Shown: positions 37,120 through 47,212 of the stretch, piece after piece | How the letters are laid out: every line of letters starts with the position of its first letter | Position numbering within the stretch: the stretch's first letter is position 1 | Assembly (NCBI GenBank): GCA_007244375.1 | Contig: SCVW01000016.1 | Location: 62,001 to 126,000 of the forward strand | From: Smithella sp. | GTDB taxonomy: Bacteria; Desulfobacterota; Syntrophia; Syntrophales; Smithellaceae | Length of the DNA stretch: 64,000 nt | Direction of reading: 5' to 3' | Position numbers and translations under genes: made by a program | The notes under the pieces: model-generated | The model's database searches: none | What the model was told of the DNA's origin: nothing | The model's input: only the letters and a program-made list of their open reading frames with translations

Positions 37120-39129
37120 ATGGCTTACAGAACGGATACTTTATGCGGGATATTCCATAATCAGGCACTACGTTATGGAGATCAGGTCGAGCTTCTTCGG
37201 GCTAAGCTGGACAAAAACGGCGACCCGAGCAGCGAATGGCATTCGCGAACATGGAAAGAAACACGCGACGAAGCAATTGGTCTTGCCAAGGGATTAATTG
37301 TTTTAGGATTGAAAAAAGGTGACAGAATAGTAATCTTTTCTGAAAGCAGACCAAGATGGATAATAGCCGATCAAGCTATTCAAGCCTGCGGCGCCGTTGG
37401 AGTCCCCCTTTACCCCACCTTAACTGTAGAGGAACTGGGATATATGACATCGGATAGCGGATCGAAAATTGTCATTGCATCTTCCCAGGACAGAGGTGAA
37501 ATGGCTCTCAAAGCAAAAGCGCATGGTGTATCCATAGACAAAATCATTACGATGTGTTCATGGAACGGTACAAAGCCGGAGGGTGTATACACATTTGACG
37601 AAGTAATTGCTTTAGGCAGGGAAAAAGTAAGCGATGAAGAAATAGAAAAGATGATAAACAGTGTTGGTCCCGACGATATCACTTCCATAATCTATACTTC
37701 AGGAACAACGGGAAAACAGAAAGGCGCTATACTTACACAGAAAAACTGGATTTCCAATCTTCATCAATGTTCCAATTCCACTCTTTTACGTCGTCAGCGG
37801 GAACTGGGACTTCATCTGACACACCTAGTTCACCTGCCTCTGTGTCATGTTTTTGGCCGGACAAGTGATTATCATACAGGAGCTCTTCAGCAAGGCGGTA
37901 TTATGGTTTTTGCGGAAAGTTTTGAAAAAATACCGAAAAATCTTATAGAAGTGAAACCAAATGTAGTAATCAGTATTCCCCGATTATGGGAAAAAATATA
38001 TGATACTACAAAATCCATAGTTTCCCGACAGAGCCAAAACACCCAATCAATTTTTAATTGGGCTATAAAACTGGGCGAAAAATATTGCGATGCCATGGCT
38101 ACTGCCACAAGAATGGGACAAGTTGATTTGCTTCAATTCGCACTGGCCAATGTTCTGGTTTTCAACAAAATTAAAAAGACGGCCGGGTTGGATCATGTCG
38201 TACTGGGAATATCCGGTGGCGGTAAACTTTCCAAAGAAGTCTGTATATTTATCCGTGCCCTGGGCATTCAACTCAGCGAGGGATACGGACTTACCGAAAC
38301 GTCACCGGTTATTAATTTCAATGAACCGGAATTCTCCAGCAGTTATGATCCCAGCAAGGCAGGCTGGTTCGGCAATAAGATGATCGGTTTAACAATGGAT
38401 CTGATGATTACCAAACAAGCAAAGGGACTTTCACCTTATACCAATCCGATCCGATCATTGGGTCTTTCCTTAGCTTATAATACGGTTGCTCATAAGCTCC
38501 AAATTAAACCAGGCACCGTCGGAAAGCCGGTTCTCTGGACAGAAGAAAAAATTGCTGAAGATGGGGAAATTCTTGTTAAGGGACCACAGGTATTCAAAGG
38601 ATATTGGAATTTGCCTGAAGCAACAGCGGAAGCATTTACTGAAGATGGATGGTTTAAAACAGGCGATATCGGTGAATTTGACAAGGAAGGATTCCTTACT
38701 ATTACCGACCGGAAGAAAGAACTCTTTGTCACTTCGGGTGGTAAAAATGTAGCTCCGCATCCCATTGAACTCGCCATTACCGCCAAGCCTTACATAGACC
38801 AGGCTTGTCTTATCGGTGACGCCAGAAAATATTTGACTGCGTTAATAGTGCCTGATTTCCCGGAAATCCAGCGTTATGCCAAGCACAACAACATTCCGGC
38901 AGGTTCCGATGAAGAACTTATCGAAAATGATAAGGTTAAGGAACTGATCAAAAAACAGGTGGATGAAGTCAACGAAACACTGCCTCGTTACGAACAGATA
39001 AAGTATTATAAGATTCTCGATAAACCTTTCAGCGTTGAATCAGGTGAACTGACACCGACATTAAAATTGAAACGCAGGATTGTTTTCGAGAAATTCAAAG
39101 ACGATATCGAAAAAATGTATACCAACTAA
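37120..39129 (+). CDS. Long-chain acyl-CoA synthetase, AMP-forming
   Basis: ANL-superfamily enzyme of 669 residues that activates fatty acids with ATP and CoA. Seen are the P-loop-like IIYTSGTTGKQKGAIL near residue 190, LSEGYGLTETSPVI, GWFKTGDIGEFDKEGFL and TDRKKELFVTSGGKNVAP. An insert of about 60 residues after the LTET motif is typical of long-chain enzymes. It is single-gene, with a terminator on each side. It would suit fatty acid oxidation or lipid recycling in a syntroph. Confidence 0.9.
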   Translation: MAYRTDTLCGIFHNQALRYGDQVELLRAKLDKNGDPSSEWHSRTWKETRDEAIGLAKGLIVLGLKKGDRIVIFSESRPRWIIADQAIQACGAVGVPLYPTLTVEELGYMTSDSGSKIVIASSQDRGEMALKAKAHGVSIDKIITMCSWNGTKPEGVYTFDEVIALGREKVSDEEIEKMINSVGPDDITSIIYTSGTTGKQKGAILTQKNWISNLHQCSNSTLLRRQRELGLHLTHLVHLPLCHVFGRTSDYHTGALQQGGIMVFAESFEKIPKNLIEVKPNVVISIPRLWEKIYDTTKSIVSRQSQNTQSIFNWAIKLGEKYCDAMATATRMGQVDLLQFALANVLVFNKIKKTAGLDHVVLGISGGGKLSKEVCIFIRALGIQLSEGYGLTETSPVINFNEPEFSSSYDPSKAGWFGNKMIGLTMDLMITKQAKGLSPYTNPIRSLGLSLAYNTVAHKLQIKPGTVGKPVLWTEEKIAEDGEILVKGPQVFKGYWNLPEATAEAFTEDGWFKTGDIGEFDKEGFLTITDRKKELFVTSGGKNVAPHPIELAITAKPYIDQACLIGDARKYLTALIVPDFPEIQRYAKHNNIPAGSDEELIENDKVKELIKKQVDEVNETLPRYEQIKYYKILDKPFSVESGELTPTLKLKRRIVFEKFKDDIEKMYTN

Positions 39130-39140
39130 TATAGATTCCC

Positions 39141-39218
39141 CCAGACCTTCCTTGCTTTTTATGCCGGGAAGGTCTGGAAAGAACAATTACAAAAGCGGCG
39201 CTCCAAATGTGCCGCTTT
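39141..39218. repeat. Two hairpins between convergent genes
   Basis: A perfect 11-base stem CCAGACCTTCC / GGAAGGTCTGG (39141-39177) is followed by a second stem AAAGCGGC / GCCGCTTT (39192-39218). Neither has a long T-run, but they occupy the gap between the convergent acyl-CoA ligase and nadD genes, so a bidirectional terminator role is likely. Confidence 0.55.
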
Positions 39219-39244
39219 ATAAATTTATAGGTTAAATATTTCTA

Positions 39245-39892
39245 TTATTTTTTGTAAAGAGAATTTTTAATTATATACTGCCGGACTTTATCCGGTGTCA
39301 GATATTTTATCGATTTTCCTTTTTGAACCATTTTTCTCATTCGCGACGAAGAAATATCCAGAAAACTCACATGACGGAAATATATGGTATGTCCTGTAGA
39401 GCCAGTAAATCCGTCAATTCTTTTATCATAGGTAAATTTAGCCGCGAATTCTTTCGGCAAAATTTCATCCAACCTCATATCATCATAACCGGGACGGGTC
39501 ATTACAGCAAAATTGCATAAAAGCAGAAGTCTTTCCCAATCTTTCCAGGTCGTTACTGCCTGGAAAGCATCCTGCCCTATAATGAAATACAACTCAAGAT
39601 CTTTCATGTATTTATTAAGAATATATTCCACCGTTTCCACGGAATACGATTTACCGGCTCGTAACTTCTCCACTTCGGAAAAAGAAAAATTAACATTATC
39701 TTCAATTGCCAGACGAATCATTTGCTCACGATGATTAAAAGATGTTATTTCAGCTTCCAATTTATGCGGCGGCCTCGATGAGGGAACAAATATAATGCGG
39801 TTCAAGTTGAAAATTTCCAGCATTTCTTCAGCACCACGCAAATGGCCGAAATGAATCGGATCGAAAGTTCCGCCTAAAAGTCCCCATCTCAT
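39245..39892 (-). CDS. nadD: Nicotinate-nucleotide adenylyltransferase NadD
   Basis: NAD biosynthesis enzyme of 215 residues. Seen are the nucleotidyltransferase loop [50 protein letters not shown] and the late [10 protein letters not shown]. It starts inside the last codon of proA (ATGA overlap). Confidence 0.95.
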   Translation of the reverse strand: MRWGLLGGTFDPIHFGHLRGAEEMLEIFNLNRIIFVPSSRPPHKLEAEITSFNHREQMIRLAIEDNVNFSFSEVEKLRAGKSYSVETVEYILNKYMKDLELYFIIGQDAFQAVTTWKDWERLLLLCNFAVMTRPGYDDMRLDEILPKEFAAKFTYDKRIDGFTGSTGHTIYFRHVSFLDISSSRMRKMVQKGKSIKYLTPDKVRQYIIKNSLYKK

Positions 39893-41145
39893 GTTCGCAC
39901 CTGCCCGTTACCGTAAATTATAAATTTTAAAGTTGTTAATTCCTCCAATCCCATAGGACCGAAAGCGTGAAGCTTTGTGGTAGATATACCGATTTCGGCA
40001 CCTAATCCCAGTTCAAACCCATCGCTGAAACGCGTTGAAGCATTAACCAGCACAGTCGAAGAATTGACCTCATTTAAAAAGCGTTGAGAATTATTATAAT
40101 CATTGGTAATAATTGATTCCGTATGCAGGGAACCGTATTTCTCAATGTGAGCAATAGCCTCGTCAATATCTTCGACAATCTTAATGGCCAGTATCAAATC
40201 GAGATATTCTTCATACCAATCATCATCTGTGGCTTTTTCAATATTTTTCAGAATTAATTTTGTTTTCGCGCACCCCTTTAAAACAACACCAGCCTTTTTT
40301 AATTTATTCGCCGCCAGCGGTAAAAATTTACCCGCTATATCTTTATGCACCAAGAGGGTCTCCATAGCATTGCACACCCCGGGACGCTGAGTTTTGGCGT
40401 TCAAGCAAATATTAACAGCCATGTCAATATCTGCCTGTGCATCCACAAAAATGTGACATACTCCCTTGTAGTGTTTGATTACAGGGATCCTGGATTGAGC
40501 GACTACAGCGCGAATCAGTTCTTCTCCGCCCCGGGGTATTATTAAATCAATGTACTCATCCAATTGCAGCATCTCCGATACAGCTTCTCGTTCCGTCATT
40601 GGAATGACCTGAATAGCATTCACAGGTATCGATGTTTCCTGCAATACCTGTTGCAGAACGGACGCAATAGCCAGATTGGATTTTATCGACTCGGAACCAC
40701 CACGCAAAATCACCGCATTGCCGGACTTAAGGCAGAGAGCGGCAGCATCAACTGTAACGTTGGGACGCGATTCGTAAATAATACCGATAACCCCCAAGGG
40801 GATACGCATCTTACCAACCAGGAGTCCGTTGGGTCTGCGCCACATGGAAATTATCTTACCTACAGGATCGGGCAATGCAGCAACTTCTCTTAATCCCTGG
40901 GCCATCTGTTCAATTGTAGCCTGTTTTAGTGTCAGGCGATCCAACATAGCTCGCGGAATGCCGGATTTTTTTGCTTTAACAACATCCCTGGAATTCTCTT
41001 CCAGAAGAAATTTAACGTTTAGTTCCAGTTCTTCAGCCATCCGTAAAAGAGCTTTATTCTTCTGGATCTCTGTCACACGGGAAAGTTTTCGCGACGCCGA
41101 TGCTGCATCCCGGGCAACTTGTTGTACAAATTTTCTTACATCCAC
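39889..41145 (-). CDS. proA: Gamma-glutamyl phosphate reductase ProA
   Basis: Proline biosynthesis enzyme of 418 residues. Seen are [26 protein letters not shown] split over the NADPH-binding region, the catalytic Cys in [12 protein letters not shown], and [10 protein letters not shown] near the C-terminus. It overlaps nadD by 4 bases; proB is not adjacent here. Confidence 0.95.
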   Translation of the reverse strand: MDVRKFVQQVARDAASASRKLSRVTEIQKNKALLRMAEELELNVKFLLEENSRDVVKAKKSGIPRAMLDRLTLKQATIEQMAQGLREVAALPDPVGKIISMWRRPNGLLVGKMRIPLGVIGIIYESRPNVTVDAAALCLKSGNAVILRGGSESIKSNLAIASVLQQVLQETSIPVNAIQVIPMTEREAVSEMLQLDEYIDLIIPRGGEELIRAVVAQSRIPVIKHYKGVCHIFVDAQADIDMAVNICLNAKTQRPGVCNAMETLLVHKDIAGKFLPLAANKLKKAGVVLKGCAKTKLILKNIEKATDDDWYEEYLDLILAIKIVEDIDEAIAHIEKYGSLHTESIITNDYNNSQRFLNEVNSSTVLVNASTRFSDGFELGLGAEIGISTTKLHAFGPMGLEELTTLKFIIYGNGQVRT

Positions 41146-41324
41146 ATCTTAATCCTTATAATAAATTTTCTTGCATTTTCTCTATTTATTGATAGAAACT
41201 CCACGCCTAAACAGACAGACGAAACATTCAAGAACTTGATTGTTCCCAACTGTCAATAATAAGAATTACTGGTTTCAATCTACAAAACAAAAGTTTATGT
41301 GTCAAGACCTTTGCCCCAGTAGAA

Positions 41325-42398
41325 ATGATTATGAGCCGGATACGAATTAAAGCGGGTAAAAATATTTACACAACCATCAAGGATGGCGGATTTAAATTCA
41401 ATTCTATATCGACTTATTTCGGACCGGCAGTAGGACCGCGTTGGCTCATCGCCTGCGGATTTGATTTGACCCTTCTAAAAGGAGGTTTTTTAGGACGGTC
41501 AAAACCGGTTCAACTGGTAGGTTCTTCAGCGGGAGCTTTTCGTTTTGCCGCCTGGCTACAGCCCGAAGCTATCGAATCCTATCAAAAACTCATTGAAGCA
41601 TACATCAATGTTACTTATAATAAAAATGACACACCATCGATAGTACTGGGTAAAATTACAAATATCATAAACGCCTATCTGGAAGACGACGCGCTGCCGT
41701 TTGCCCTTGCCAACAAAAAATACCGTTTGGTTGTAATTACCGCGCGGGCGCGTGGTCTTGTAGCTTCTAAAAATATTAGTTTACAAAAACTGGGGCTGGC
41801 TACTTGTTTTGTTTTAAATTACTTCAACAGGGAAAACATTTATAAGTTTGCAGATAGAGTTGTTTTTTACAACGCCTCTAAACCGCCGGCATTTTGTTTA
41901 AAATCACAATTCCGTGGAACTTATGTACAAATGAACGAGATTAATTTTAAATATGCCGTTCTGGCTTCCGGAGCTATTCCTCTGGTTATTGACGGTGTAC
42001 GTGATATTTACGGAGCACCGCGTGGTGTTTATCGCGACGGAGGACTTATAGATTATCATCTGACACACCAATTTGCTGCCAAAGATAATGAATTTGTGCT
42101 ATTCTTTCACCATCAGGAACGTATTATTCCTGGATGGCTCGACAAAAATATTATTCGGCGTGTGCCGGAATCTCATATTTTAGACAACGTTTTAATGGTG
42201 TTCCCGTCACAGAGCTTTATCGAAAATCTTCCGGATGGGAAAGTTCCCGATCGCACCGACCTAGTTACCTATATTGACGAGCCGGAAACACGAATTAAAA
42301 ACTGGCGCAAAGCGGTGGAGTTGTCCGCGCCGTTGGGCGAGGAATTTCTGGAAGCGGTGGAAAGCGGAAAGATTAGAAACGTGGTAGAAGAGCTGTAA
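41325..42398 (+). CDS. Patatin-like phospholipase
   Basis: Protein of 357 residues. The nucleophile elbow is GSSAGAF (GxSxG) near residue 67 and the second dyad residue is in DGGLIDYH near 242, so the Ser-Asp catalytic dyad is complete. Patatin family enzymes release fatty acids from lipids. No ribosome site is evident for the ATG at 41325 or the second at 41331. It is divergent from proA. Confidence 0.85.
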   Translation: MIMSRIRIKAGKNIYTTIKDGGFKFNSISTYFGPAVGPRWLIACGFDLTLLKGGFLGRSKPVQLVGSSAGAFRFAAWLQPEAIESYQKLIEAYINVTYNKNDTPSIVLGKITNIINAYLEDDALPFALANKKYRLVVITARARGLVASKNISLQKLGLATCFVLNYFNRENIYKFADRVVFYNASKPPAFCLKSQFRGTYVQMNEINFKYAVLASGAIPLVIDGVRDIYGAPRGVYRDGGLIDYHLTHQFAAKDNEFVLFFHHQERIIPGWLDKNIIRRVPESHILDNVLMVFPSQSFIENLPDGKVPDRTDLVTYIDEPETRIKNWRKAVELSAPLGEEFLEAVESGKIRNVVEEL

Positions 42399-42424
42399 GT
42401 TCTATGTTCTATGTTGAATGTTTA

Positions 42425-42569
42425 ATACCAAGTTGCATTCAAAAGATAACGCAACGGCAAGGAGGAGGCTCCGCAGGCGTATAACTAATACGTTGAGGAA
42501 GCCGACGACCCCGGCCTGCGCCGGGGCAGGCTGTGCCAACAAAGTTAGCCAAAGAATGCGACTTGGTAT
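42425..42569. mobile_element. MITE-like element, copy 2
   Basis: Element of 145 bases with terminal inverted repeats ATACCAAGTTGCATTC and GAATGCGACTTGGTAT (one mismatch in 16). It is homologous, in opposite orientation, to 9592-9734. A GC-rich internal hairpin (CCCCGGCCTGCGCCGGGG) is present and no reading frame is evident. TA bases flank both ends, as expected for IS630/Tc1-type insertion, but this is not proven. It ends 14 bases before the next start codon. Confidence 0.75.
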
Positions 42570-42583
42570 AAGATGGTTTAAAC

Positions 42584-43501
42584 ATGATTGTTCAGGAACT
42601 TCTTGACATTTACAAAGACTGCGTGCTTTGTCCGCGTGCCTGTCACGTTGATCGCACGAAGGGAGAACTCGGTTACTGCCGTCTGCCGGCAAAAATTATA
42701 ATGGATTGCGCGCTGGCACATCACGGGGAAGAGCCGCCGCTTTCCGGTCGCAACGGTGCGGGCACTATTTTTCTTTCTTCGTGCAATTTAGGCTGCATCT
42801 ATTGTCAGAACTATCAGATTTCCCATCAGGCCGAAGGCAAACTGCTCAATTCCAGGCAACTGGCCGATGTGATGCTCGATTTGCAGAAACGGCAATGCCA
42901 CAACGTTGAACCGGTCACGCCCACGTCACAGACACCTCTGATCATGGAGGCTCTACTTACGGCCCGCGCCGAAGGTCTGAAAATTCCTTTTGTTTACAAC
43001 TGCGGCGGTTACGAAAATCCGGAAATTGTCAAATTGCTGGACGGCATGGTGGAAATTTATCTGCCGGATTTTAAATACGGGTTGGAGGATGACAGTATAA
43101 TATTTTCCTCAGCGCCGGGATATACACGATTTGCCCTGGATTCTATAAAAGAAATGGTGCGGCAGGTCGGCGACGAACTGGAAATAAAAGACGGCGTGGC
43201 TCAAAAAGGTGTAATTATTCGCCATCTGGTCTTACCCGGAAGAATAGAAAATTCCAAAGAGGTTTTACGATTAATCAGAAAAGAAATTTCCAAGAATGTC
43301 TCTTTAAGTCTGATGTCTCAATATACACCGACTACCAAAGTGCACCATCATCCGATTTTAGGACGCAGAATTACAAGAAGCGAATATGAACAAGTTTTGG
43401 ATTATGCTTATAAATTAGGTTTCAATAATTTATTTATTCAAGCAGTCAACAAATATGAATTGACCCCGGATTTTGACAGGGATAATCCTTTTAATTGTTA
43501 G
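42584..43501 (+). CDS. PflA-like radical SAM protein
   Basis: Protein of 305 residues of the COG1313 pyruvate-formate-lyase-activase-like group. An N-terminal Cys set (CVLCPRACHVDR, then GYC) precedes the radical SAM motif CNLGCIYCQN near residue 70, then YNCGGYENPE and LPDFKYG. The target glycyl radical or other substrate is unknown. A MITE occupies its leader, so its promoter may come from that element. Confidence 0.85.
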   Translation: MIVQELLDIYKDCVLCPRACHVDRTKGELGYCRLPAKIIMDCALAHHGEEPPLSGRNGAGTIFLSSCNLGCIYCQNYQISHQAEGKLLNSRQLADVMLDLQKRQCHNVEPVTPTSQTPLIMEALLTARAEGLKIPFVYNCGGYENPEIVKLLDGMVEIYLPDFKYGLEDDSIIFSSAPGYTRFALDSIKEMVRQVGDELEIKDGVAQKGVIIRHLVLPGRIENSKEVLRLIRKEISKNVSLSLMSQYTPTTKVHHHPILGRRITRSEYEQVLDYAYKLGFNNLFIQAVNKYELTPDFDRDNPFNC

Positions 43502-43503
43502 CA

Positions 43504-44205
43504 TTAAGGAATTTCAAAAATTTGCACTCCCGTCGGAGGCCTAAACTGGAATATTTTCTGCGCCACTCCCGTATTTATGGAAATATTGGAAAACTTCAGT
43601 GTTGTAGAGTTGCCCAGAACATCATCAAAGCTTACCTGCAAAATATAAAAATTGTCCTTGTCAATGGTCATCCTGACCGAATTGCAGGCAGCTGTCTTTT
43701 CTTTGGGGTTCAACACAAGAAGATAATTCCCGTGTTTGTCCTGAACCATGGGCTCGGCATATTTGATAATAAAATCATCCTTTAATTCCCCGGTTCCGGC
43801 GAAAAAATTAATTAAAAATTTTGACTGAAAAATACTTGCCGACTTTTGTTTGTAGGCGATCTTCTCATCGGCAAGGTAAAGCCACGCCATCTGATTGTTA
43901 ATGACCATCTTTTTCCCTTTAGGTTTAGTATATTCCCAGAGCATATTCCTGGGATTCTTAAAAAAAACTCTACCTTCTTCCGTTTCAGTCTTCTTTATAG
44001 ATTTTATATTTGCTTCCTGAATGAAATCGGCCTTCAGGTCTTTAGTTTTCTCATAAGAGTTCTGAAGCTTTTGCACAACATCTTCAACTACTTTAAGTTC
44101 TTCAGGAAAAACACATAGGGGTAGAGATAACATTGATAGAATAAGAAAAAAACTAATCCCTGTTGTCATAACTAGCTTATTTATTTTGAAAAAAATTTTT
44201 GTCAT
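43504..44205 (-). CDS. lolA: Outer membrane lipoprotein carrier LolA
   Basis: Periplasmic chaperone of 233 residues that carries lipoproteins to the outer membrane. A signal peptide (to about residue 35) is followed by LolA features: VVQKLQNSYEKTKDLKADFIQ, GRVFFKNPRNMLWEYTKP and IVINNQMAWLY-like strands. It supports a diderm envelope. It is convergent with the PflA-like gene, 2 bases apart. Confidence 0.9.
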   Translation of the reverse strand: MTKIFFKINKLVMTTGISFFLILSMLSLPLCVFPEELKVVEDVVQKLQNSYEKTKDLKADFIQEANIKSIKKTETEEGRVFFKNPRNMLWEYTKPKGKKMVINNQMAWLYLADEKIAYKQKSASIFQSKFLINFFAGTGELKDDFIIKYAEPMVQDKHGNYLLVLNPKEKTAACNSVRMTIDKDNFYILQVSFDDVLGNSTTLKFSNISINTGVAQKIFQFRPPTGVQIFEIP

Positions 44206-44336
44206 TTTTTTAAAAAATCAGGGCCGTGATGGCACACTTTTTCCCGGGAAGTTAATATCTGGCTTTCTCCACGCCGCATAAGTGATAATGGCAAAAAGTT
44301 ATATTAATAAGTCATTGATTATATTGATTATTTTAA

Positions 44337-44437
44337 TTGCACAAACCTTGTGCAATTTGGTGTTAAATCGTAACAATTACGCACTTACAGAGATTATCAA
44401 CAAAGTTATCAACAGCCATTTCCACAGTTTTGTGGAA
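44337..44437. promoter_or_regulatory. Cluster of DnaA-box-like and palindromic sites
   Basis: In an AT-rich 274-base gap lie a perfect palindrome TTGCACAA-ACC-TTGTGCAA (44337-44355), two direct TTATCAACA sites 12 bases apart (44394 and 44406; one mismatch each to TTATCCACA) and a TTCCACA-GTTT-TGTGGAA palindrome (44420-44437). It may bind DnaA or a local repressor. A 64-codon reading frame over it looks spurious. Confidence 0.4.
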
Positions 44438-44479
44438 TACAAATCCAAGTGCCTATATCAAAGAAGAAATTTTTAAAAT

Positions 44480-45577
44480 TCACTTCTTGGGGGTTTTCTT
44501 ACTGTCAAATATCTTGACGCGCCAGCCGAATGGATCATCTTTTAATCCATACTGGATTTGAAGAATTTCATTATATAATTTCTCTGCCAGAGCTCCTGTT
44601 TTGCCTTTATTAATCGAATATTCTTTGCCGCGGAAATGAATATGCCCCACCGGCGAAACAATTGCCGCCGTCCCGGAAGCAAAAGCTTCTTTCAATGAAC
44701 CATTCTTGGAAGCTGAAATAACCTCATCAATGGATATTGGTCTTTCAGCAACCTTTATTCCCATATGTTTTGCCAGAGCAATCACCGACTTTCGGGTAAC
44801 GCCCGGCAAAATCGATCCGGATAACGGAGGTGTGGTCAATTCATCATCAATCAAGAAAAATATATTGCTTGTGCCCACCTCTTCCACATACTTTTTTTCA
44901 GCGGAATCCAGCCAAAGAACCTGAGTATATCCCATATTCGTAGCAATTCTGCTGGCGTAAAGACTAGCCGCATAATTACCGGCAGCTTTAACATGACCGA
45001 TACCTCCACGTACCGCGCGAACATATTCTTCCGAGACATACATTTTTGTCGGAGAAAAACCCTGCGGGTAATAAGCTCCCACCGGTCCGACTACGATAAA
45101 AAAGAGGTATTCATTGGAGGGATGAACGCCCAGAGCCGCTTCCGTTGCGATCATTGTCGGACGAATGTACATAGATGTTCCGGCTCCGCGAGGTATCCAG
45201 TCTTTTTCGAGAATTACAAGTTTTTTCATAGCTTCCATAAAAAGATCTTCATCCATCGAAGGCATACAAAGTCTTTCCGCAGATGAATTCATTCTTTTGA
45301 TATTTTCATGCGGACGGAAAAGATAAATAGCTCCATTCTGACCATAATACGCTTTTAATCCTTCAAAAATTTCCTGCCCGTAATGAAGGCACATAGCGGT
45401 CGGATCAAGTTGCAATTTACGGTAAGGTTCGATTAGAGGATCGTACCAACCTTTACCTTCTTTATATTTTACATTAAAAAAATGATCAGTAAATATCTGG
45501 CCGAAACCAAGTTTGGATTCATCAGAAGGTTTCTTTTTTCTGTTTTTTAACGGCGCTTTCTTAATTTTAATTTCCAT
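44480..45577 (-). CDS. ilvE: Branched-chain amino acid aminotransferase
   Basis: Fold-type IV PLP enzyme of 365 residues, the longer eukaryote-like IlvE form. Seen are LHYGQEIFEGLKAY, RGAGTSMYIRPTM, the PLP lysine in GHVKAAGNYAASL, VEEVGTSNIFF and LPGVTRKSVIALA. It performs the last step of Leu, Ile and Val synthesis. GAGGAA precedes the ATG. Confidence 0.95.
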   Translation of the reverse strand: MEIKIKKAPLKNRKKKPSDESKLGFGQIFTDHFFNVKYKEGKGWYDPLIEPYRKLQLDPTAMCLHYGQEIFEGLKAYYGQNGAIYLFRPHENIKRMNSSAERLCMPSMDEDLFMEAMKKLVILEKDWIPRGAGTSMYIRPTMIATEAALGVHPSNEYLFFIVVGPVGAYYPQGFSPTKMYVSEEYVRAVRGGIGHVKAAGNYAASLYASRIATNMGYTQVLWLDSAEKKYVEEVGTSNIFFLIDDELTTPPLSGSILPGVTRKSVIALAKHMGIKVAERPISIDEVISASKNGSLKEAFASGTAAIVSPVGHIHFRGKEYSINKGKTGALAEKLYNEILQIQYGLKDDPFGWRVKIFDSKKTPKK

Positions 45578-45663
45578 AAATTCCTCTTTCAGCAGGCTTT
45601 AGCCTTGGTTATATTTTTTAACATTTGGATCAGACCTGCCAACGATTTTTTTGTGACATAGCA

Positions 45664-46559
45664 CTAAATTAAACTTCTATCAAGACTTCGGTACTGAATT
45701 GCTTCCGCAACATGAACGGATTCAATATTACTGCTGTTTTCCAAATCGGCTATCGTCCGGGATACTTTTAATATCCGATTGACCGCACGGGCACTTAACC
45801 CCAATTTTTCAATAGCCATTTCTATAAGTTTATGCGCTTCCTCACCTATTTGACAAAATTCCTGGATTTGTTTTTCCGTCATTCGGGCATTGCAAACAAT
45901 ATCATCGGAGCCAAAACGCTTTTTTTGCAATTCACGCGCTTTGTTTACCCGTTCTTTTATCGGCATGGAAGATTCTCCGGTTTCTTTGTCGGACAAAGCG
46001 CGATACTTAACCGAAGGAACTTCAATATGTAAATCTATCCTGTCCATCAAGGGTCCCGATATTTTGGACTGATATTGACGGATCTGCTGCGGGCTGCAGT
46101 GACAGGTACGAACCCGATCACCGAAATAACCGCACGGGCAGGGATTCATTGCCGCTATGAGCATGAACTTGGCAGGGAAAGAAGCGGTAACCGAAGAACG
46201 GGTGATTGTGATAGTTCCGTCCTCCAAAGGCTGACGCAGAGCTTCAAGAACGTTTTTCTTAAACTCGGGAAGTTCATCAAGAAAAAGAACACCCAAATGG
46301 GCAAGACTTATTTCGCCCGGACGTGGCGTCTGGCCGCCTCCGACCAGACCGGCATCGGATATGGTATGATGAGGAGAACGAAAGGGACGTACAGCCATAA
46401 GTGTTTCTTCCCTATTCAAAAAACCTGCTATTGAAAATACTTTGGTAACTTCAATCGCCTCATCGAAAGAAAGATCAGGCAATATAGTCGGCAACCTTTT
46501 GGCCAGCATACTTTTTCCGGAACCAGGCGGCCCGACCATCAGCACATTATATCCTATTT
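45664..46559 (-). pseudogene. comM: yifB/comM, 5' half removed by the island
   Basis: C-terminal part of a YifB/ComM Mg-chelatase-like AAA ATPase. Seen are [18 protein letters not shown] (Walker A), [20 protein letters not shown] (Walker B), [11 protein letters not shown] and the [17 protein letters not shown] end, so the 3' end is intact. Full-length proteins are about 500 residues with an N-terminal Lon-like domain; here homology begins at about GYN just before LMVGPPG, and a stop occurs one codon upstream. The GTG at 46545 could at most give a 293-residue fragment. The missing half is expected at the far side of the island. Confidence 0.85.
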
Positions 46560-46622
46560 AATTAAAATTAGATGTTTATTTAAAATCAATAATATTAGTT
46601 ATTTATACATTAAGAGGCGAAA

Positions 46623-46958
46623 ATGCAAGAATTAATTAAAAATAAAATCGGCCTAAGAAAAATAATCCTAAATAGACGACAGGCTATTCGTGAGCGCTGT
46701 CTTAATTGTTCCGGATGGATTCCAAAAGATGTTGCCGGATGTGAAATGAATTTATGTCCTCTTTATCCATTCCGAATGAAAAAAGGCAAACAGGATGCCG
46801 CAACAAGGCAGAAATCAATTCGCACATATTGCATTAACTGCATGAACGGTCAGATAGGCGTAGTCTCAAAGTGCAAATCTTCAGATTGTCCACTTTTCAT
46901 TTATCGGAAAGGATGCGTTGTCAGGGCTTCTTATATTGAAAAGGGCGTTATGGAATGA
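46623..46958 (+). CDS. Duplicated Cys-rich small protein
   Basis: Protein of 111 residues that I do not recognise by name. Two similar Cys modules are seen: ERCLNCSGWIPKDVAGCEM with CPLYPFR, and TYCINCMNGQIGVVSKCKS with CPLFIYRK. Each has a CxxC pair, a central Cys and a final CPL, fitting two zinc-binding units. Basic residues between the modules suggest nucleic acid contact. It is the first gene inside the island. Confidence 0.7.
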   Translation: MQELIKNKIGLRKIILNRRQAIRERCLNCSGWIPKDVAGCEMNLCPLYPFRMKKGKQDAATRQKSIRTYCINCMNGQIGVVSKCKSSDCPLFIYRKGCVVRASYIEKGVME

Positions 46959-47121
46959 TGGAAAACTCGCTATATTTTATCAAAAAAGCTCATATAGATA
47001 CTGTTTTTTTGATAAAAAATGAATATTGGTAACCAACTATACGGTTTTTTAAAAAAGGCGATATACGACCTTATTTATATATATGTTTTTAAAAGAGAAA
47101 GTTGATTTATAAGCCATGAGT

Positions 47122-47161
47122 TTTTTAATAAGTAATAAGGGCGAACAGAAATCTTGGTTTT
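47122..47161 (+). promoter_or_regulatory. Shared leader repeat, copy 1
   Basis: TTTTTAATAAGTAATAA, then GC.AA.AGAAATCTT, is repeated at 47517-47555. It begins 91 bases before the start of the 88-residue gene, and the second copy begins 93 bases before its gene. It is probably a duplicated promoter or regulator site. Confidence 0.55.
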
Positions 47162-47212
47162 ATAGGATTTATGACCATTGATTCATAATAAAAAATCAAA
47201 AGGAGGTTTAAA

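Noticed and set aside
39141-39177. Perfect 11-base hairpin as a classical terminator
   Set aside because: No T-run follows on either strand, so it is listed only as a hairpin between convergent genes.
44282-44476. 64-codon plus-strand frame before ilvE
   Set aside because: It overlaps the DnaA-like sites and palindromes, has no ribosome site and ends in low-complexity sequence.
45664-46545. Reading the yifB remnant as a complete 293-residue gene
   Set aside because: It begins at a GTG within the Walker A lead-in and lacks the N-terminal Lon-like domain found in full-length family members.
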